From Pusillimonas sp. DMV24BSW_D (GTDB taxonomy: Bacteria > Pseudomonadota > Gammaproteobacteria > Burkholderiales > Burkholderiaceae_B): a DNA stretch of 64,000 nt. The stretch is from NCBI RefSeq assembly GCF_011388195.1, contig NZ_CP049990.1, forward strand, positions 1,860,001 to 1,924,000, written 5' to 3'. Numbering within the stretch: the first letter of the stretch is position 1; every line of letters begins with the position of its first letter. The position numbers were made by a program, and so were the translations under genes. Under the pieces are notes generated by a model. It saw nothing but the letters and a program-made list of their open reading frames with translations. It searched no databases and had not been told where the DNA came from. This document shows positions 9,993 to 18,398 of the stretch, in pieces.

Positions 9993-10817
9993 TTATTGGC
10001 GTGGCGTGCGGGCCGGTTCAAATACCAGGGGCCCACTGCTGCGCCATGGGTTAATGTCCAAACCTCCGCGGCGTGTATAGCAGGCATACACAAATAAAAA
10101 TTCAGGTTGGCATGCCTGCCAAATATCGCAATAAATCTTTTCCACGCAGTGCTCGTGGAATTCTGTGTGTTGGCGTAGCGACACAATGTATTTCAACAAT
10201 GATTCACGATCAATTTGGAGGCCTTTGTATTGGATTTGCAGGCTGCCCCAATCTGGTTGCCCGGTGACCGGGCAGTTTGATTTCAATAAGTCGGACGTAA
10301 GTGTTTCGTTAACCATTTGCGGGTTTGTTGTGCACTTTAGTAGGCCCGCATTGGGTTGGTAATGCTCAATGTCGACGTCGGCGCCGTCAATATTCAGGCC
10401 CTCCAGCGGGGCACATTGTATGGTTTGAATCTCGTGCAACTCGGTTAATACCACTTCAACCTGCCCACCTGCTACTGACGATAAATCTTTTTCCAAATGT
10501 TGTTGCACACTGCTTATTGAGTTGAATCGGCTTTCGTTAAAGCTGTTCAGATAGAGTTTGAAGGACTTTGATTCAATAATGTGGGGGGTGTTATGCGGCA
10601 CGATAAAACGGGCCATGGCCACTATTGGTTTGCCGCGTGTGTTAAGCCAAGACACTTCGTAGGCATGCCAGATATCGGCGCCGACCCAGTTCGGAATGAA
10701 GGGTAGCTGCGCCCGGTTGGTTTCCCGGTTAACCGGGAAAAGCACACTGGGGTCGTAATGTGTGGGGTAGGCGACATCGCGACCAAGGGGGGCCTGATCT
10801 AAAGGGGGAGACGACAT
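9993..10817 (-). CDS. queF: NADPH-dependent 7-cyano-7-deazaguanine reductase
   Basis: QueF reduces the nitrile of preQ0 to the amine preQ1 in queuosine synthesis. This is the long, bimodular (E. coli-like) form, 274 aa from the ATG at 10817; a TTG eight codons upstream is an alternative. Key motifs are ESKSFKLYLNSFN in the N-terminal half, NCPVTGQPDWG with the catalytic cysteine in the C-terminal half, and EFHEHCVEKIYCD with the substrate-binding glutamate and histidine, ending RRGGLDINPWRS. queH at about 22 kb encodes another step of the same pathway. Confidence 0.96.
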   Translation of the reverse strand: MSSPPLDQAPLGRDVAYPTHYDPSVLFPVNRETNRAQLPFIPNWVGADIWHAYEVSWLNTRGKPIVAMARFIVPHNTPHIIESKSFKLYLNSFNESRFNSISSVQQHLEKDLSSVAGGQVEVVLTELHEIQTIQCAPLEGLNIDGADVDIEHYQPNAGLLKCTTNPQMVNETLTSDLLKSNCPVTGQPDWGSLQIQYKGLQIDRESLLKYIVSLRQHTEFHEHCVEKIYCDIWQACQPEFLFVYACYTRRGGLDINPWRSSGPLVFEPARTPRQ

Positions 10818-10873
10818 TTTGTTTTGGAAAAGGGTAGGCAAATTGAGACAGTCATGTGAATATTTTACTGTGC

Positions 10874-10887
10874 TTGATTTAAATCAA
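10874..10887. promoter_or_regulatory. Fnr box upstream of the cbb3 cluster
   Basis: TTGATTTAAATCAA is a perfect palindrome matching the Fnr consensus TTGAT-N4-ATCAA at every defined base. It lies 34 bases upstream of the ATG at 10922, where it could act on transcription of the ccoI-like/ccoS/ccoN genes. A gene for Fnr itself is encoded at 17513-18247 in the same cluster. The match is seen directly; function is inferred. Confidence 0.85.
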
Positions 10888-10921
10888 TGAACTAAAGCTT
10901 ACTATCAGGTACAGTTTTGTC

Positions 10922-11887
10922 ATGTCCGTAATGTCCTTATTCGCCCCTCCGGTCGCCATGGCACCGGCCGACCGAAATGCACGACGCCACATGGTGGCAC
11001 GATTGGGTTTGGCGTGGTTGGGCATGATGCAGGTCATGATGTTTGCGTTCCCAGGCTATTTACGCAATCAACCTATGTCAGTCGAAAATCAATTATTCCT
11101 CGATGACGCCATTGTGTTGCTGAATTGGTTAAGTCTGGTTCTTACGGTACCCGTCATTTTGTATTGCGCATGGCCGGTTTGGAAAGGAGCACTGGGCCGC
11201 TCCCGTTCACGTGTTATTACCATGGATGTCCCCGTTGCACTGGGTATTTCGGCGGCGTTTATTCCCAGCGTTTACGCTACCTGGGTTAACCACGGTGAAG
11301 TGTATTTTGAGTCGGTCACTATGTTTGTAGCTTTCCTGCTCACGGCACGCTACTTGGAGTTTTGCGCGCAACAAACCATGGCGCACGGCGCTTTTCATGA
11401 AAATATTCAGTCATTACGCCATGCTTTGTCGGCGGGGGCCGACCGTATCGCGCTTTGGTTTACCGTTGCGCAACTTACTTTGGCCGCGCTGGCGGGGGCA
11501 TATTGGTTTGTTTTCGCACCGGAACATGCCGTAGCGGTGACGGTTGCTTTGCTGGTAATCAGTTGCCCGTGTGCCTTGGCAATGTCGGTGCCCACGGCTA
11601 TTGCCGCTGCGCATGCCAGTTTGTATAAGCGTCAGCAAGTGTCTTCCCGTCGCCTTGAGCAATTATCCAAAGACACAACGCGGGTAGCGCATCAGAATTT
11701 GTATGGTTCCATGATATGGCACTTATTGCTTACACCTTTAGCGGCATTGGGTTATGTGCAACCCTGGTTGGCGGCGATCACCATGCTGGTGTCGTCGCTT
11801 GCCGTAGCGGCAAATGCTTTGCGTTTGTATCGCCGACAATCCCGTGAACTGGCCGGCGTGTGGGTGGGCCGGGCCGTTCAGGGTTAG
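10922..11887 (+). CDS. CcoI/CopA-like P-type ATPase membrane core lacking A, P and N domains
   Basis: The 321-residue protein matches only the membrane part of a copper P1B-type ATPase (CcoI/FixI/CopA). Eight hydrophobic helices are visible, at about 28-48, 62-88, 99-121, 127-148, 176-197, 201-225, 259-280 and 281-303. The CPC copper motif is at 215-217 (ISCPCALAMSVPTA), MDVPVALG at 101-108, and the MxxSS motif of helix 8 at 288-292. The actuator domain with TGE, the phosphorylation domain with DKTGT and the nucleotide domain are all absent: helix 4 is joined to helix 5 by about 28 residues, and helix 6 to helix 7 by about 34. No N-terminal metal-binding CxxC is present. The frame is intact and ccoS follows after 4 bases. 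CcoI normally supplies copper to cbb3 oxidase; this form cannot use ATP. It may be a remnant or a re-used permease. Confidence 0.8.
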   Translation: MSVMSLFAPPVAMAPADRNARRHMVARLGLAWLGMMQVMMFAFPGYLRNQPMSVENQLFLDDAIVLLNWLSLVLTVPVILYCAWPVWKGALGRSRSRVITMDVPVALGISAAFIPSVYATWVNHGEVYFESVTMFVAFLLTARYLEFCAQQTMAHGAFHENIQSLRHALSAGADRIALWFTVAQLTLAALAGAYWFVFAPEHAVAVTVALLVISCPCALAMSVPTAIAAAHASLYKRQQVSSRRLEQLSKDTTRVAHQNLYGSMIWHLLLTPLAALGYVQPWLAAITMLVSSLAVAANALRLYRRQSRELAGVWVGRAVQG

Positions 11888-11891
11888 GCCA

Positions 11892-12095
11892 ATGGGGGCG
11901 CTGTATTTATTGTTACCTATTTCGCTCATATTGGTCGTGTTAATCGGTGCCGCTTTTTGGTGGGCCATTTTTTCAGGGCAGTTTGAAGATACCGACGAGG
12001 CGGCGCGATCAATTCTGGAGGATAACGATACGCCGGAACCCAAGATGCAAGAGCGGGACGCAGAGAAAGAAGCACGACGTGATAGCAGCGAATAA
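11892..12095 (+). CDS. ccoS: cbb3 oxidase assembly/maturation protein CcoS
   Basis: Small single-span membrane protein (67 aa) needed for cofactor insertion into cbb3 oxidase. It begins MGALYLLLPISLILVVLIGA, a membrane helix, followed by FWWAIFSGQFEDTDEAA, the conserved CcoS segment F-x-W-A-x-x-x-G-Q-F-x-D. The tail is highly charged. The start at 11892 is chosen over an upstream in-frame start because the family begins directly with the helix. It sits between the ATPase-like gene and ccoN, as ccoS does in many proteobacteria. Confidence 0.93.
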   Translation: MGALYLLLPISLILVVLIGAAFWWAIFSGQFEDTDEAARSILEDNDTPEPKMQERDAEKEARRDSSE

Positions 12096-12156
12096 ACAAG
12101 TCAAGCCGACAAAAAGTTAGAAATTAATCATGTGTTTTTTGTTTTAGGGGATTTTT

Positions 12157-13662
12157 ATGGGCAATTCCGGCACGCGGGATAAGCAGCCAGAAACCTTCAA
12201 CTATGGGGTGGTCAGGCAATTTACCGTCATGACCATTGTGTGGGGGGTTGTGGGCATGGCAGTAGGCGTTCTTATCGCGGCACAGTTGATCTGGCCCGAT
12301 TTGAATTTCAATACGCCGTGGCTTAGTTACGGGCGTTTGCGCCCGGTTCATACCAATACCGTGATTTTTGCCTTCGGCGGTACGGCTTTGTTTGCAACCT
12401 CGTACTACGTGGTGCAGCGAACCTGTCAGGTGCGTTTGTTTTCCGATAAGCTGGCGGCCTTTACGTTTTGGGGTTGGCAAGTTTGTTTGCTGGCCGGTTT
12501 TTTAACCTTGCCTCTGGGTTATACCAGCACCAAAGAGTATGCCGAATACGAATGGCCGATTGATATTCTGATCACACTGGTTTGGGTGGCTTACGCCGTC
12601 GTGTTCTTCGGCACCATCTTTAAACGCCGGGTAAAGCACATTTACGTGGCCAATTGGTTTTTTGGTTCGTATATCCTAACCATCGCCATCCTGCATATTT
12701 TCAACAACATTGAAATTCCGGTTTCCATGTGGAAATCGTATTCCGTCTATTCAGGCGTGCAAGATGCCATGGTGCAGTGGTGGTATGGGCATAATGCGGT
12801 GGGGTTTTTCCTTACCACCAGCTTCCTGGGCATGATGTATTACTTCGTGCCCAAGCAGGCGAACCGGCCAATCTATTCTTATCGCCTGTCTATTGTGCAT
12901 TTCTGGGCGCTGGCCTTTACCTATATGTGGGCCGGCCCGCACCATTTGCATTACACCTCTTTGCCCGACTGGACCCAGGCACTGGGCATGATCTTTTCCT
13001 TGATTTTGCTGGCACCGTCATGGGGCGGCATGATTAACGGCATCATGACCGTATCAGGTGCATGGCACCGCTTGCGTACCGATACCATTTTGAAGTTCCT
13101 GGTCACAGGCTTGTCTTTCTACGGCATGGCGACTTTTGAGGGCTCAATGCTGTCGATCCGTACGGTGAATGCCTTGTCACATTACACCGACTGGACAGTG
13201 GGGCACGTGCACGTGGGTGCGCTCGGTTGGGTTGCGATGACTATTTTTGGTTCCTTCTACTACATGATTCCACGTTTGTATGGCCGCTCGGAAATGGCCA
13301 GTCCCAAACAGGTTGAGCTGCATTTTTGGCTGGCCACGATCGGGGTGGTGCTGTATATCGCCTCAATGTGGGTTGCCGGTGTCATGCAGGGGTTAATGTG
13401 GCGCGCCACGGCTGAAGACGGCACCCTGGTTTACAGCTTTGTTGAAGCACTGCAGGCAACGTACCCGTTGTACGCCATTCGTTTGCTCGGTGGATTCTTC
13501 TTTCTGGCCGGCATGCTGGTTATGGCCTGGAACACCTGGAAGACGTTGCAGGGGCAGGACAAGCCCAACCCGGTGGTTTATTTGTATAACCCCGACAGCA
13601 CCCAGCCGGAGCTTGTGGGGCCACCCTCCGATAAACCTGTGCCAGGCCCGGTGTCGGCTTAA
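12157..13662 (+). CDS. ccoN: cbb3-type cytochrome c oxidase subunit I
   Basis: Catalytic subunit of the high-affinity cbb3 oxidase, which reduces oxygen at low concentration and pumps protons across the inner membrane. The 501-residue protein has about 12 membrane helices. Haem and copper ligands are in [14 protein letters not shown] (low-spin haem b), [14 protein letters not shown] (CuB), [15 protein letters not shown] and [15 protein letters not shown]. An AGGGGA ribosome site lies about 5 bases before the ATG. The first gene of the ccoNOQP operon; the upstream 61 bases hold no second perfect Fnr box. Confidence 0.97.
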   Translation: MGNSGTRDKQPETFNYGVVRQFTVMTIVWGVVGMAVGVLIAAQLIWPDLNFNTPWLSYGRLRPVHTNTVIFAFGGTALFATSYYVVQRTCQVRLFSDKLAAFTFWGWQVCLLAGFLTLPLGYTSTKEYAEYEWPIDILITLVWVAYAVVFFGTIFKRRVKHIYVANWFFGSYILTIAILHIFNNIEIPVSMWKSYSVYSGVQDAMVQWWYGHNAVGFFLTTSFLGMMYYFVPKQANRPIYSYRLSIVHFWALAFTYMWAGPHHLHYTSLPDWTQALGMIFSLILLAPSWGGMINGIMTVSGAWHRLRTDTILKFLVTGLSFYGMATFEGSMLSIRTVNALSHYTDWTVGHVHVGALGWVAMTIFGSFYYMIPRLYGRSEMASPKQVELHFWLATIGVVLYIASMWVAGVMQGLMWRATAEDGTLVYSFVEALQATYPLYAIRLLGGFFFLAGMLVMAWNTWKTLQGQDKPNPVVYLYNPDSTQPELVGPPSDKPVPGPVSA

Positions 13663-13673
13663 GGAGTAGATGA

Positions 13674-14333
13674 ATGGCCAACCAAAAGAAAAAATTTTTC
13701 AGTCACGAAACACTGGAAACCAATATCGGCTTGCTCATTATTGCCAGTATTCTGGTGGTGAGCTTTGCCGGCCTGGTGCAGATTGTGCCGCTTTACTTTC
13801 AGCATTCCACAACGGAACCGACGGAAGGGGTCGAGCCCTACGAAGCGCTTCAACTGGTTGGGCGCGATATCTATATTCGTGAAGGGTGTGTGGGGTGTCA
13901 TTCGCAACAGATTCGTATGCTGCAATCGGAAGTGCAACGATACGGCCCTTACTCGTTAGCCGGTGAGTTTGTGTACGACCATCCGTTTTTATGGGGCTCT
14001 AAACGCACCGGGCCCGATCTGGCCCGTGTCGGCGGCCGTTACTCCGACGAATGGCACCGTATTCACTTGCGCAATCCGCGCGACCTGGTACCCGAATCAA
14101 ACATGCCGGCTTATCCCTGGCTTCAACATAACTCGGTCGACGGTGTGGATGTGCAGGCTCGCATGCGTGCTCTAAGGGCGATTGGTGTGCCTTATACCGA
14201 CGAGCAAATTGCACAAGCCCCGGAGCAATTGCAAGGTCGAACCGAGGAAGATGCCCTGGTGATGTATTTGCAAAGTCTGGGTGTGGCCGGGCGTGAAGCT
14301 GCGGCCCGCGCTGTTGCAGAAGGGAGTCGATAG
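13674..14333 (+). CDS. ccoO: cbb3-type cytochrome c oxidase subunit II (monohaem)
   Basis: Membrane-anchored cytochrome c subunit, 219 aa, that passes electrons to CcoN. One N-terminal helix (residues 18-40) is followed by the haem c motif [11 protein letters not shown] near residues 72-82; [10 protein letters not shown] carries the probable axial methionine. A strong AAGGAG site precedes the ATG. ccoQ follows after two bases. Confidence 0.97.
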   Translation: MANQKKKFFSHETLETNIGLLIIASILVVSFAGLVQIVPLYFQHSTTEPTEGVEPYEALQLVGRDIYIREGCVGCHSQQIRMLQSEVQRYGPYSLAGEFVYDHPFLWGSKRTGPDLARVGGRYSDEWHRIHLRNPRDLVPESNMPAYPWLQHNSVDGVDVQARMRALRAIGVPYTDEQIAQAPEQLQGRTEEDALVMYLQSLGVAGREAAARAVAEGSR

Positions 14334-14335
14334 CT

Positions 14336-14536
14336 ATGGGTATTGTTAACGGTATTGTCACGCTCGTTGCGTTGATCACTTTTCTTGCCATTGTGGTGTG
14401 GGCGTTCTCAAAAGGCCGCAAGAAAGCCAACAAAGACGCTTCCATGCTGCCGTTTATGCAGCCGGATGAAGACAATCTGAGCAACGACAAGAAAAAGGCA
14501 CCTGGCACGCAAGAAAAAGGGGATTCTCATGACTGA
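14336..14536 (+). CDS. ccoQ: cbb3-type oxidase small subunit CcoQ
   Basis: Small (66 aa) single-helix subunit that stabilises the cbb3 complex. Residues 1-25 form the helix, ending VVWAFSKGRKKANKDA, a typical CcoQ sequence; the rest is hydrophilic and lysine-rich. It lies between ccoO and ccoP and overlaps ccoP by eight bases. Confidence 0.93.
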   Translation: MGIVNGIVTLVALITFLAIVVWAFSKGRKKANKDASMLPFMQPDEDNLSNDKKKAPGTQEKGDSHD

Positions 14537-15437
14537 TTTCGTGAGCAGTTTTTGGGCTTATTTCATTGCCATCATGACGGCGGCGGGAATTATTTTCTGT
14601 GTCTGGTTGCTGTTTACCCAGCGTCGTTGGCTGGGTAAGGAAGTGAAAGAGGCCAAGAACACCGGGCATGTGTGGGATGGCAATCTCATGGAGTTGAACA
14701 ATCCCGTGCCGCGCTGGTGGACCGTTTTTTATCTGGCCTTATGTGTTTTTAGCGTGGGTTATTTGGTTTTGTATCCCGGCCTGGGAATTTTTAACGGGAT
14801 TTTGAATTACTCCACAGCTCAGGAGGTTAAGCAGTCGCAGGAAGCATTGTCTGAACGTATTCGTCCGTTCTACGCGCGTTACGAGGCCATGCCTATTGAG
14901 CAGGTCGCGGCCGACCCGCAGGCCCGGCAGATTGGTGAGCGTTTATTCCTGAATAACTGTGCGCAATGTCATGGGTCGGATGCGCGCGGATCGGTCAGTT
15001 TTCCGAACTTAACTGATAAAGATTGGCTTTATGGTGGTTCGCCCGACCAAATCATGACGTCCATTACCAAAGGGCGTCATGGAGTGATGCCGCCCATGAG
15101 CGCACAAGTCAGTGCGAATCAGGCAGCGGATATCGCGCAATATGTTCGTTCACTCTCGGGCCTGGCCAGTGATCCTTTGCAGGTCGTAAGGGGAAAGCAA
15201 GGTTTCGAGAATAATTGCGTGGCTTGCCACGGTGTTGACGGCAAGGGTAACCAGGCGCTGGGCGCGCCAAATCTTACCGACGACGTCTGGCTTTATGGTA
15301 GTTCGGCCGATGTGATTGTGAAAACCATTTTGAATGGTCGCGATAACCAGATGCCGGCTCAAGAGGGCGTGCTGACGCCTGAACAGATTCGTATGTTGGC
15401 GGCCTGGGTATGGGGGCGATCAAACTCTCCTCGTTAA
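14529..15437 (+). CDS. ccoP: cbb3-type cytochrome c oxidase subunit III (dihaem)
   Basis: Dihaem cytochrome c subunit of 302 aa that accepts electrons from soluble cytochromes. Two hydrophobic segments are near residues 8-30 and 57-80. The two haem c motifs are CAQCH at about residue 144 and CVACH at about 230, each within a repeated cytochrome c domain with the shared pattern PNLTDxxWLYGxSxD. The downstream methionine ligands are in GVMPPM and NQMPAQ. It completes the ccoNOQP operon; ccoG follows after 39 bases. Confidence 0.97.
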   Translation: MTDFVSSFWAYFIAIMTAAGIIFCVWLLFTQRRWLGKEVKEAKNTGHVWDGNLMELNNPVPRWWTVFYLALCVFSVGYLVLYPGLGIFNGILNYSTAQEVKQSQEALSERIRPFYARYEAMPIEQVAADPQARQIGERLFLNNCAQCHGSDARGSVSFPNLTDKDWLYGGSPDQIMTSITKGRHGVMPPMSAQVSANQAADIAQYVRSLSGLASDPLQVVRGKQGFENNCVACHGVDGKGNQALGAPNLTDDVWLYGSSADVIVKTILNGRDNQMPAQEGVLTPEQIRMLAAWVWGRSNSPR

Positions 15438-15476
15438 CCAGGCTGTATATCGTCGCGTTTTCAAGCAGGAGCGCAC

Positions 15477-16994
15477 ATGGATAAGAAACCTATTGCTCAG
15501 TCGGAGGACCTGATCCAGACGGGTCAGGGCGCTGCGCCCGCGTGGCAGCCTCCCAAGGTGGCGCCCGCGCCGCGTCGGGGTGGGGTTTCACCACAGGTCG
15601 AGAAAGCGCTTACCGATGTTCGCAGCAAGGTTTATCCGCGCGCGGTGACGGGGCTTTATGCCCGCTGGCGCGTCATTATGGTGCTGTTCACACAGGCCAT
15701 TTTTTATGGGCTGCCCTGGTTAACCTGGGGCGACCGCCAGGCGGTGCTGTTCGATTTGGGCGCCCGTAAATTTTATATCTTCGGCATGGTGCTGTGGCCG
15801 CAAGACGTCGTGTATTTGGCCGTCTTGCTTGTTTTGTCGGCATTTGCCCTATTTTTGTTTACCGCCATTGCCGGGCGATTGTTTTGTGGCTATGCGTGTC
15901 CGCAAACGGTTTATACCGAAATTTTCATGTGGGTTGAGCGCAAAATTGAAGGTGATCGTCTGGCGCGTATTCGACTCGACGGTCAACCCTGGTCGTGGCG
16001 TAAATTTCGGTTGAAAGCGGCCAAACATGTCGTTTGGATTGTTATTGCCTTTTGGACAGGTTTTACTTTTATTGGCTATTTCGCGCCTATCCGTGCGTTA
16101 GGCGCCGATTTGGTCGCTTTCTCGCTTGGTCCATGGCAGTGGTTCTGGATGCTGTTCTATGCTTTTGCCACATGGGGTAACGCAGGATTCATGCGCGAGG
16201 CGGTTTGCAAATACATGTGCCCGTATGCGCGCTTTCAAAGTGTAATGGTCGATGACGACACCTTTGTCGTGACTTATGACTACAAGCGGGGTGAACCCAG
16301 AGGGGGGCGTTCACGACAAATTGATCATAAAGAAGCGGGCATGGGTGATTGCGTTGATTGCACCTTGTGTGTTCAGGTTTGCCCAACGGGTATTGATATT
16401 CGCGATGGCTTGCAGTACATGTGCATCGGTTGCGGCGCCTGTGTCGACGCTTGTGATCAGGTGATGGACAAGGTGGGTTACCCGAAAGGCCTGATTCGCT
16501 ATACCTCGGGCGCCGCCATAACAGAAGACCTTACCCAGTCGCAAGCACGCAAGCGGGTTTTGCGGCCGCGTGTGCTGTTTTATATGGGGCTGATGGCGGT
16601 TATTGCAGCAGGATTCGCTTTCTCGTTGCTCACCCGCGAAACTCTGAAAATGGATATCATTCGCGACCGCGGCAGTCTGGGTCGTGAAATTCCAGGCAAT
16701 TTAATCGAGAATGTTTATCGCTTGCAGATTATGAACACGGATGATGAGGCGCTTGCCGTTACATTGCGTGCCGACGGCTTACCGGGGCTTGAATTGCTGG
16801 CTGCCACAGGTGAACCCACCGGCACAATTGAAATAGAGGGTGGCAGCCATCGGTTGGTGCCTGTGTTGGTGCGCTTGCCTGCAGACCAGGCCGGCCCCGG
16901 CGTGCACAGTATTTCGTTTGTCGTCAGTGCCGAGTCGGTCTCTGGATCAGGCGCGCAGCTTGTTGAGCAAACCAGTTTTTATGTCCCACAATGA
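15477..16994 (+). CDS. ccoG: Cytochrome c oxidase accessory protein CcoG (FixG/RdxA)
   Basis: Membrane iron-sulfur protein that reduces copper for cbb3 assembly. The 505-residue protein has several membrane helices, a CGYACPQTVYTEIFMWVE segment near residue 139, CKYMCPYARFQSVM near 244, and two 4Fe-4S ferredoxin motifs, CVDCTLCVQVCP and CIGCGACVDACDQ. The C-terminal 120 residues after the last helix form an immunoglobulin-like periplasmic domain. The stop overlaps the fixH start by four bases. Confidence 0.96.
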   Translation: MDKKPIAQSEDLIQTGQGAAPAWQPPKVAPAPRRGGVSPQVEKALTDVRSKVYPRAVTGLYARWRVIMVLFTQAIFYGLPWLTWGDRQAVLFDLGARKFYIFGMVLWPQDVVYLAVLLVLSAFALFLFTAIAGRLFCGYACPQTVYTEIFMWVERKIEGDRLARIRLDGQPWSWRKFRLKAAKHVVWIVIAFWTGFTFIGYFAPIRALGADLVAFSLGPWQWFWMLFYAFATWGNAGFMREAVCKYMCPYARFQSVMVDDDTFVVTYDYKRGEPRGGRSRQIDHKEAGMGDCVDCTLCVQVCPTGIDIRDGLQYMCIGCGACVDACDQVMDKVGYPKGLIRYTSGAAITEDLTQSQARKRVLRPRVLFYMGLMAVIAAGFAFSLLTRETLKMDIIRDRGSLGREIPGNLIENVYRLQIMNTDDEALAVTLRADGLPGLELLAATGEPTGTIEIEGGSHRLVPVLVRLPADQAGPGVHSISFVVSAESVSGSGAQLVEQTSFYVPQ

Positions 16995-17260
16995 AACAAG
17001 ATTCCAACCATACTGACACGCGCCCCTGGTGGAAAGAGCCCTGGCCCTGGATTTTGATGGCCGGCCCGTTTATTACCTTGGTGGGCTGCGCGGTAACGAT
17101 TGTACTGGCAGTGCATTATTACAGTGATCAAGCGATTCACGATGGTGGGCAGCGTAAAGGTTTGGTCGTGCAAAAAATACAAGATGCGCCGTTGCCGGAG
17201 ATGGACGCTAAAAACACGTCTGCCGAGACGGCAGCCCATAACAGGAGACAATCACCATGA
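16991..17260 (+). CDS. FixH family protein (short form)
   Basis: Protein of 89 aa with an N-terminal hydrophobic segment (residues 19-42) preceded by RPWWKEPWPWILMAGP, a typical FixH/CcoH start. After the helix it has GGQRKGLVVQKIQ, corresponding to the DxYYxKGL motif of longer FixH proteins, then only a short polar tail. Rhizobial FixH is much longer and has a periplasmic beta domain. The role is in cbb3 maturation by family and by position between ccoG and the next small gene, which it overlaps by four bases. Confidence 0.8.
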   Translation: MKQDSNHTDTRPWWKEPWPWILMAGPFITLVGCAVTIVLAVHYYSDQAIHDGGQRKGLVVQKIQDAPLPEMDAKNTSAETAAHNRRQSP

Positions 17261-17499
17261 GCCGTTATTCGCTAATGTGGATACTGTGGCCCTCGTTTTT
17301 ATTTGCGGGGGCGGGCAGTGCCACGGTATTTGCATTAATTGATCCGCTGGATATTGCCGTGTTCGGCTCGATGCATTTTAGCCGCGAGGTTGTGTACACA
17401 GCAGGCTTCTTTCTATTCTGGATTATGACTGCGTTGTCGAGTGCGCTGACGTTGTACATGGCCCCGGCGGAAGGGGTCGATCAGTTGCCTGATCGTTGA
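17257..17499 (+). CDS. Small two-helix membrane protein in the cbb3 operon
   Basis: Protein of 80 aa with two hydrophobic segments, near residues 6-30 and 44-66. Notable are the start MSRYSLMWILWPSFLFAGAG, a segment SREVVYTAGFFLFWIMTALS and a polar tail. Its start overlaps fixH by four bases, so it is translated with the cbb3 accessory genes and probably serves cbb3 assembly or stability. I do not know a named family; similar proteins may sit after fixH in related bacteria. It converges on fnr. Confidence 0.7.
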   Translation: MSRYSLMWILWPSFLFAGAGSATVFALIDPLDIAVFGSMHFSREVVYTAGFFLFWIMTALSSALTLYMAPAEGVDQLPDR

Positions 17500-17512
17500 G
17501 TGACAGGGTGGG

Positions 17513-18247
17513 CTACCCGCAGTCGGTGCCGGCTAAATCGCGCAGCGCGGGCAGGTCGAGCAATTTGACTTCGCGTTGGTGAATGCGGATGAGGTTTTCA
17601 CGTGCGAAACGGGAGAACAGTCGGCTGACTGTTTCCAGTGTCAGACCTAAATAATTGCCGATTTCTTCCCGGCTCATGCGCAGAATGAATTCAGACGAGG
17701 AATAACCCAGGATGGATAGCCGTTGTGACATATTCACCAGAAAGGCGGCAAGGCGTTGTTCGGAGCGTAAAACGCCCAGTGATACGACCAACTGGTGCGA
17801 GCGCTTCATTTCCGTGCTGGTCAGACGCCGTAACTGTTGCTGCAGTGACGGGATGTGCGCCGCGACGCGGTCGATTTCATCCACGCGTGCAACGCACACT
17901 TCGGTATCTTCCAGTGCAACCGCATGGGATAACTGCCGGCCTTCCAAAAAGCCGTCGAGCCCGGCAATTTCCCCTGGTAACAGAAAGCCCGTTACCTGCA
18001 CATGGCCCGAAGCGTCTTCCAGTTGTGTTTTGAGTGACCCCACCCGAATGCCGAAAATGGCGTCGGCGCGATCGCCCGCTTCGAACAGGCTTTCGCCTTT
18101 TGGAATGCGTAAACGTTCCTGTACTACTTCTTCGAAACGGCTGATATCAATGGTTGACATGCCCACGGGCAGGCATAGGTTGTTCAACATACAGGTTGAG
18201 CAACGGCTTGAGTCTGGTGTCAGAGGAATTCGTTTCTGCATAGACAT
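17513..18247 (-). CDS. fnr: Fnr-type oxygen-sensing transcriptional regulator
   Basis: Crp/Fnr family regulator of 244 aa. The N-terminal cluster ligands have the Fnr spacing C-x2-C-x5-C (CSTCMLNNLC near residues 16-25), and a fourth cysteine lies in EDTEVCVARVDEID near residue 113, so an oxygen-labile 4Fe-4S cluster is expected. The cyclic-nucleotide-like domain follows, and the helix-turn-helix MSREEIGNYLGLTLETVSRL near residues 190-209 has the E-x-x-SR recognition pattern for TTGAT half sites. The ATG at 18247 is chosen because the longer open frame has no homologous residues; ATG at 18241 is also possible. It probably controls the cbb3 cluster through the box at 10874-10887. Confidence 0.93.
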   Translation of the reverse strand: MSMQKRIPLTPDSSRCSTCMLNNLCLPVGMSTIDISRFEEVVQERLRIPKGESLFEAGDRADAIFGIRVGSLKTQLEDASGHVQVTGFLLPGEIAGLDGFLEGRQLSHAVALEDTEVCVARVDEIDRVAAHIPSLQQQLRRLTSTEMKRSHQLVVSLGVLRSEQRLAAFLVNMSQRLSILGYSSSEFILRMSREEIGNYLGLTLETVSRLFSRFARENLIRIHQREVKLLDLPALRDLAGTDCG

Positions 18248-18398
18248 CGTGGCGCCTGGGCGGGCCGTGTAAAGAGGGGGGCTTATATGACGGTGCAAAA
18301 AGCTTATGGAACGACCTGACGGCAATTGTACATGTTTGTGTAACGATTGACACCTTATGCAAATTATCTTCGCATCAAATGTGATTGGTATGAACGGC

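Noticed and set aside
10190-10230. Fnr-like site inside queF
   Set aside because: ATGAT and ATCAA halves occur, but the spacer is five bases and the first half has a mismatch; it also lies inside a coding region.
12096-12156. Second Fnr box before ccoN
   Set aside because: The region has an AATCA half site but no matching TTGAT at the right spacing, so I did not call a box.
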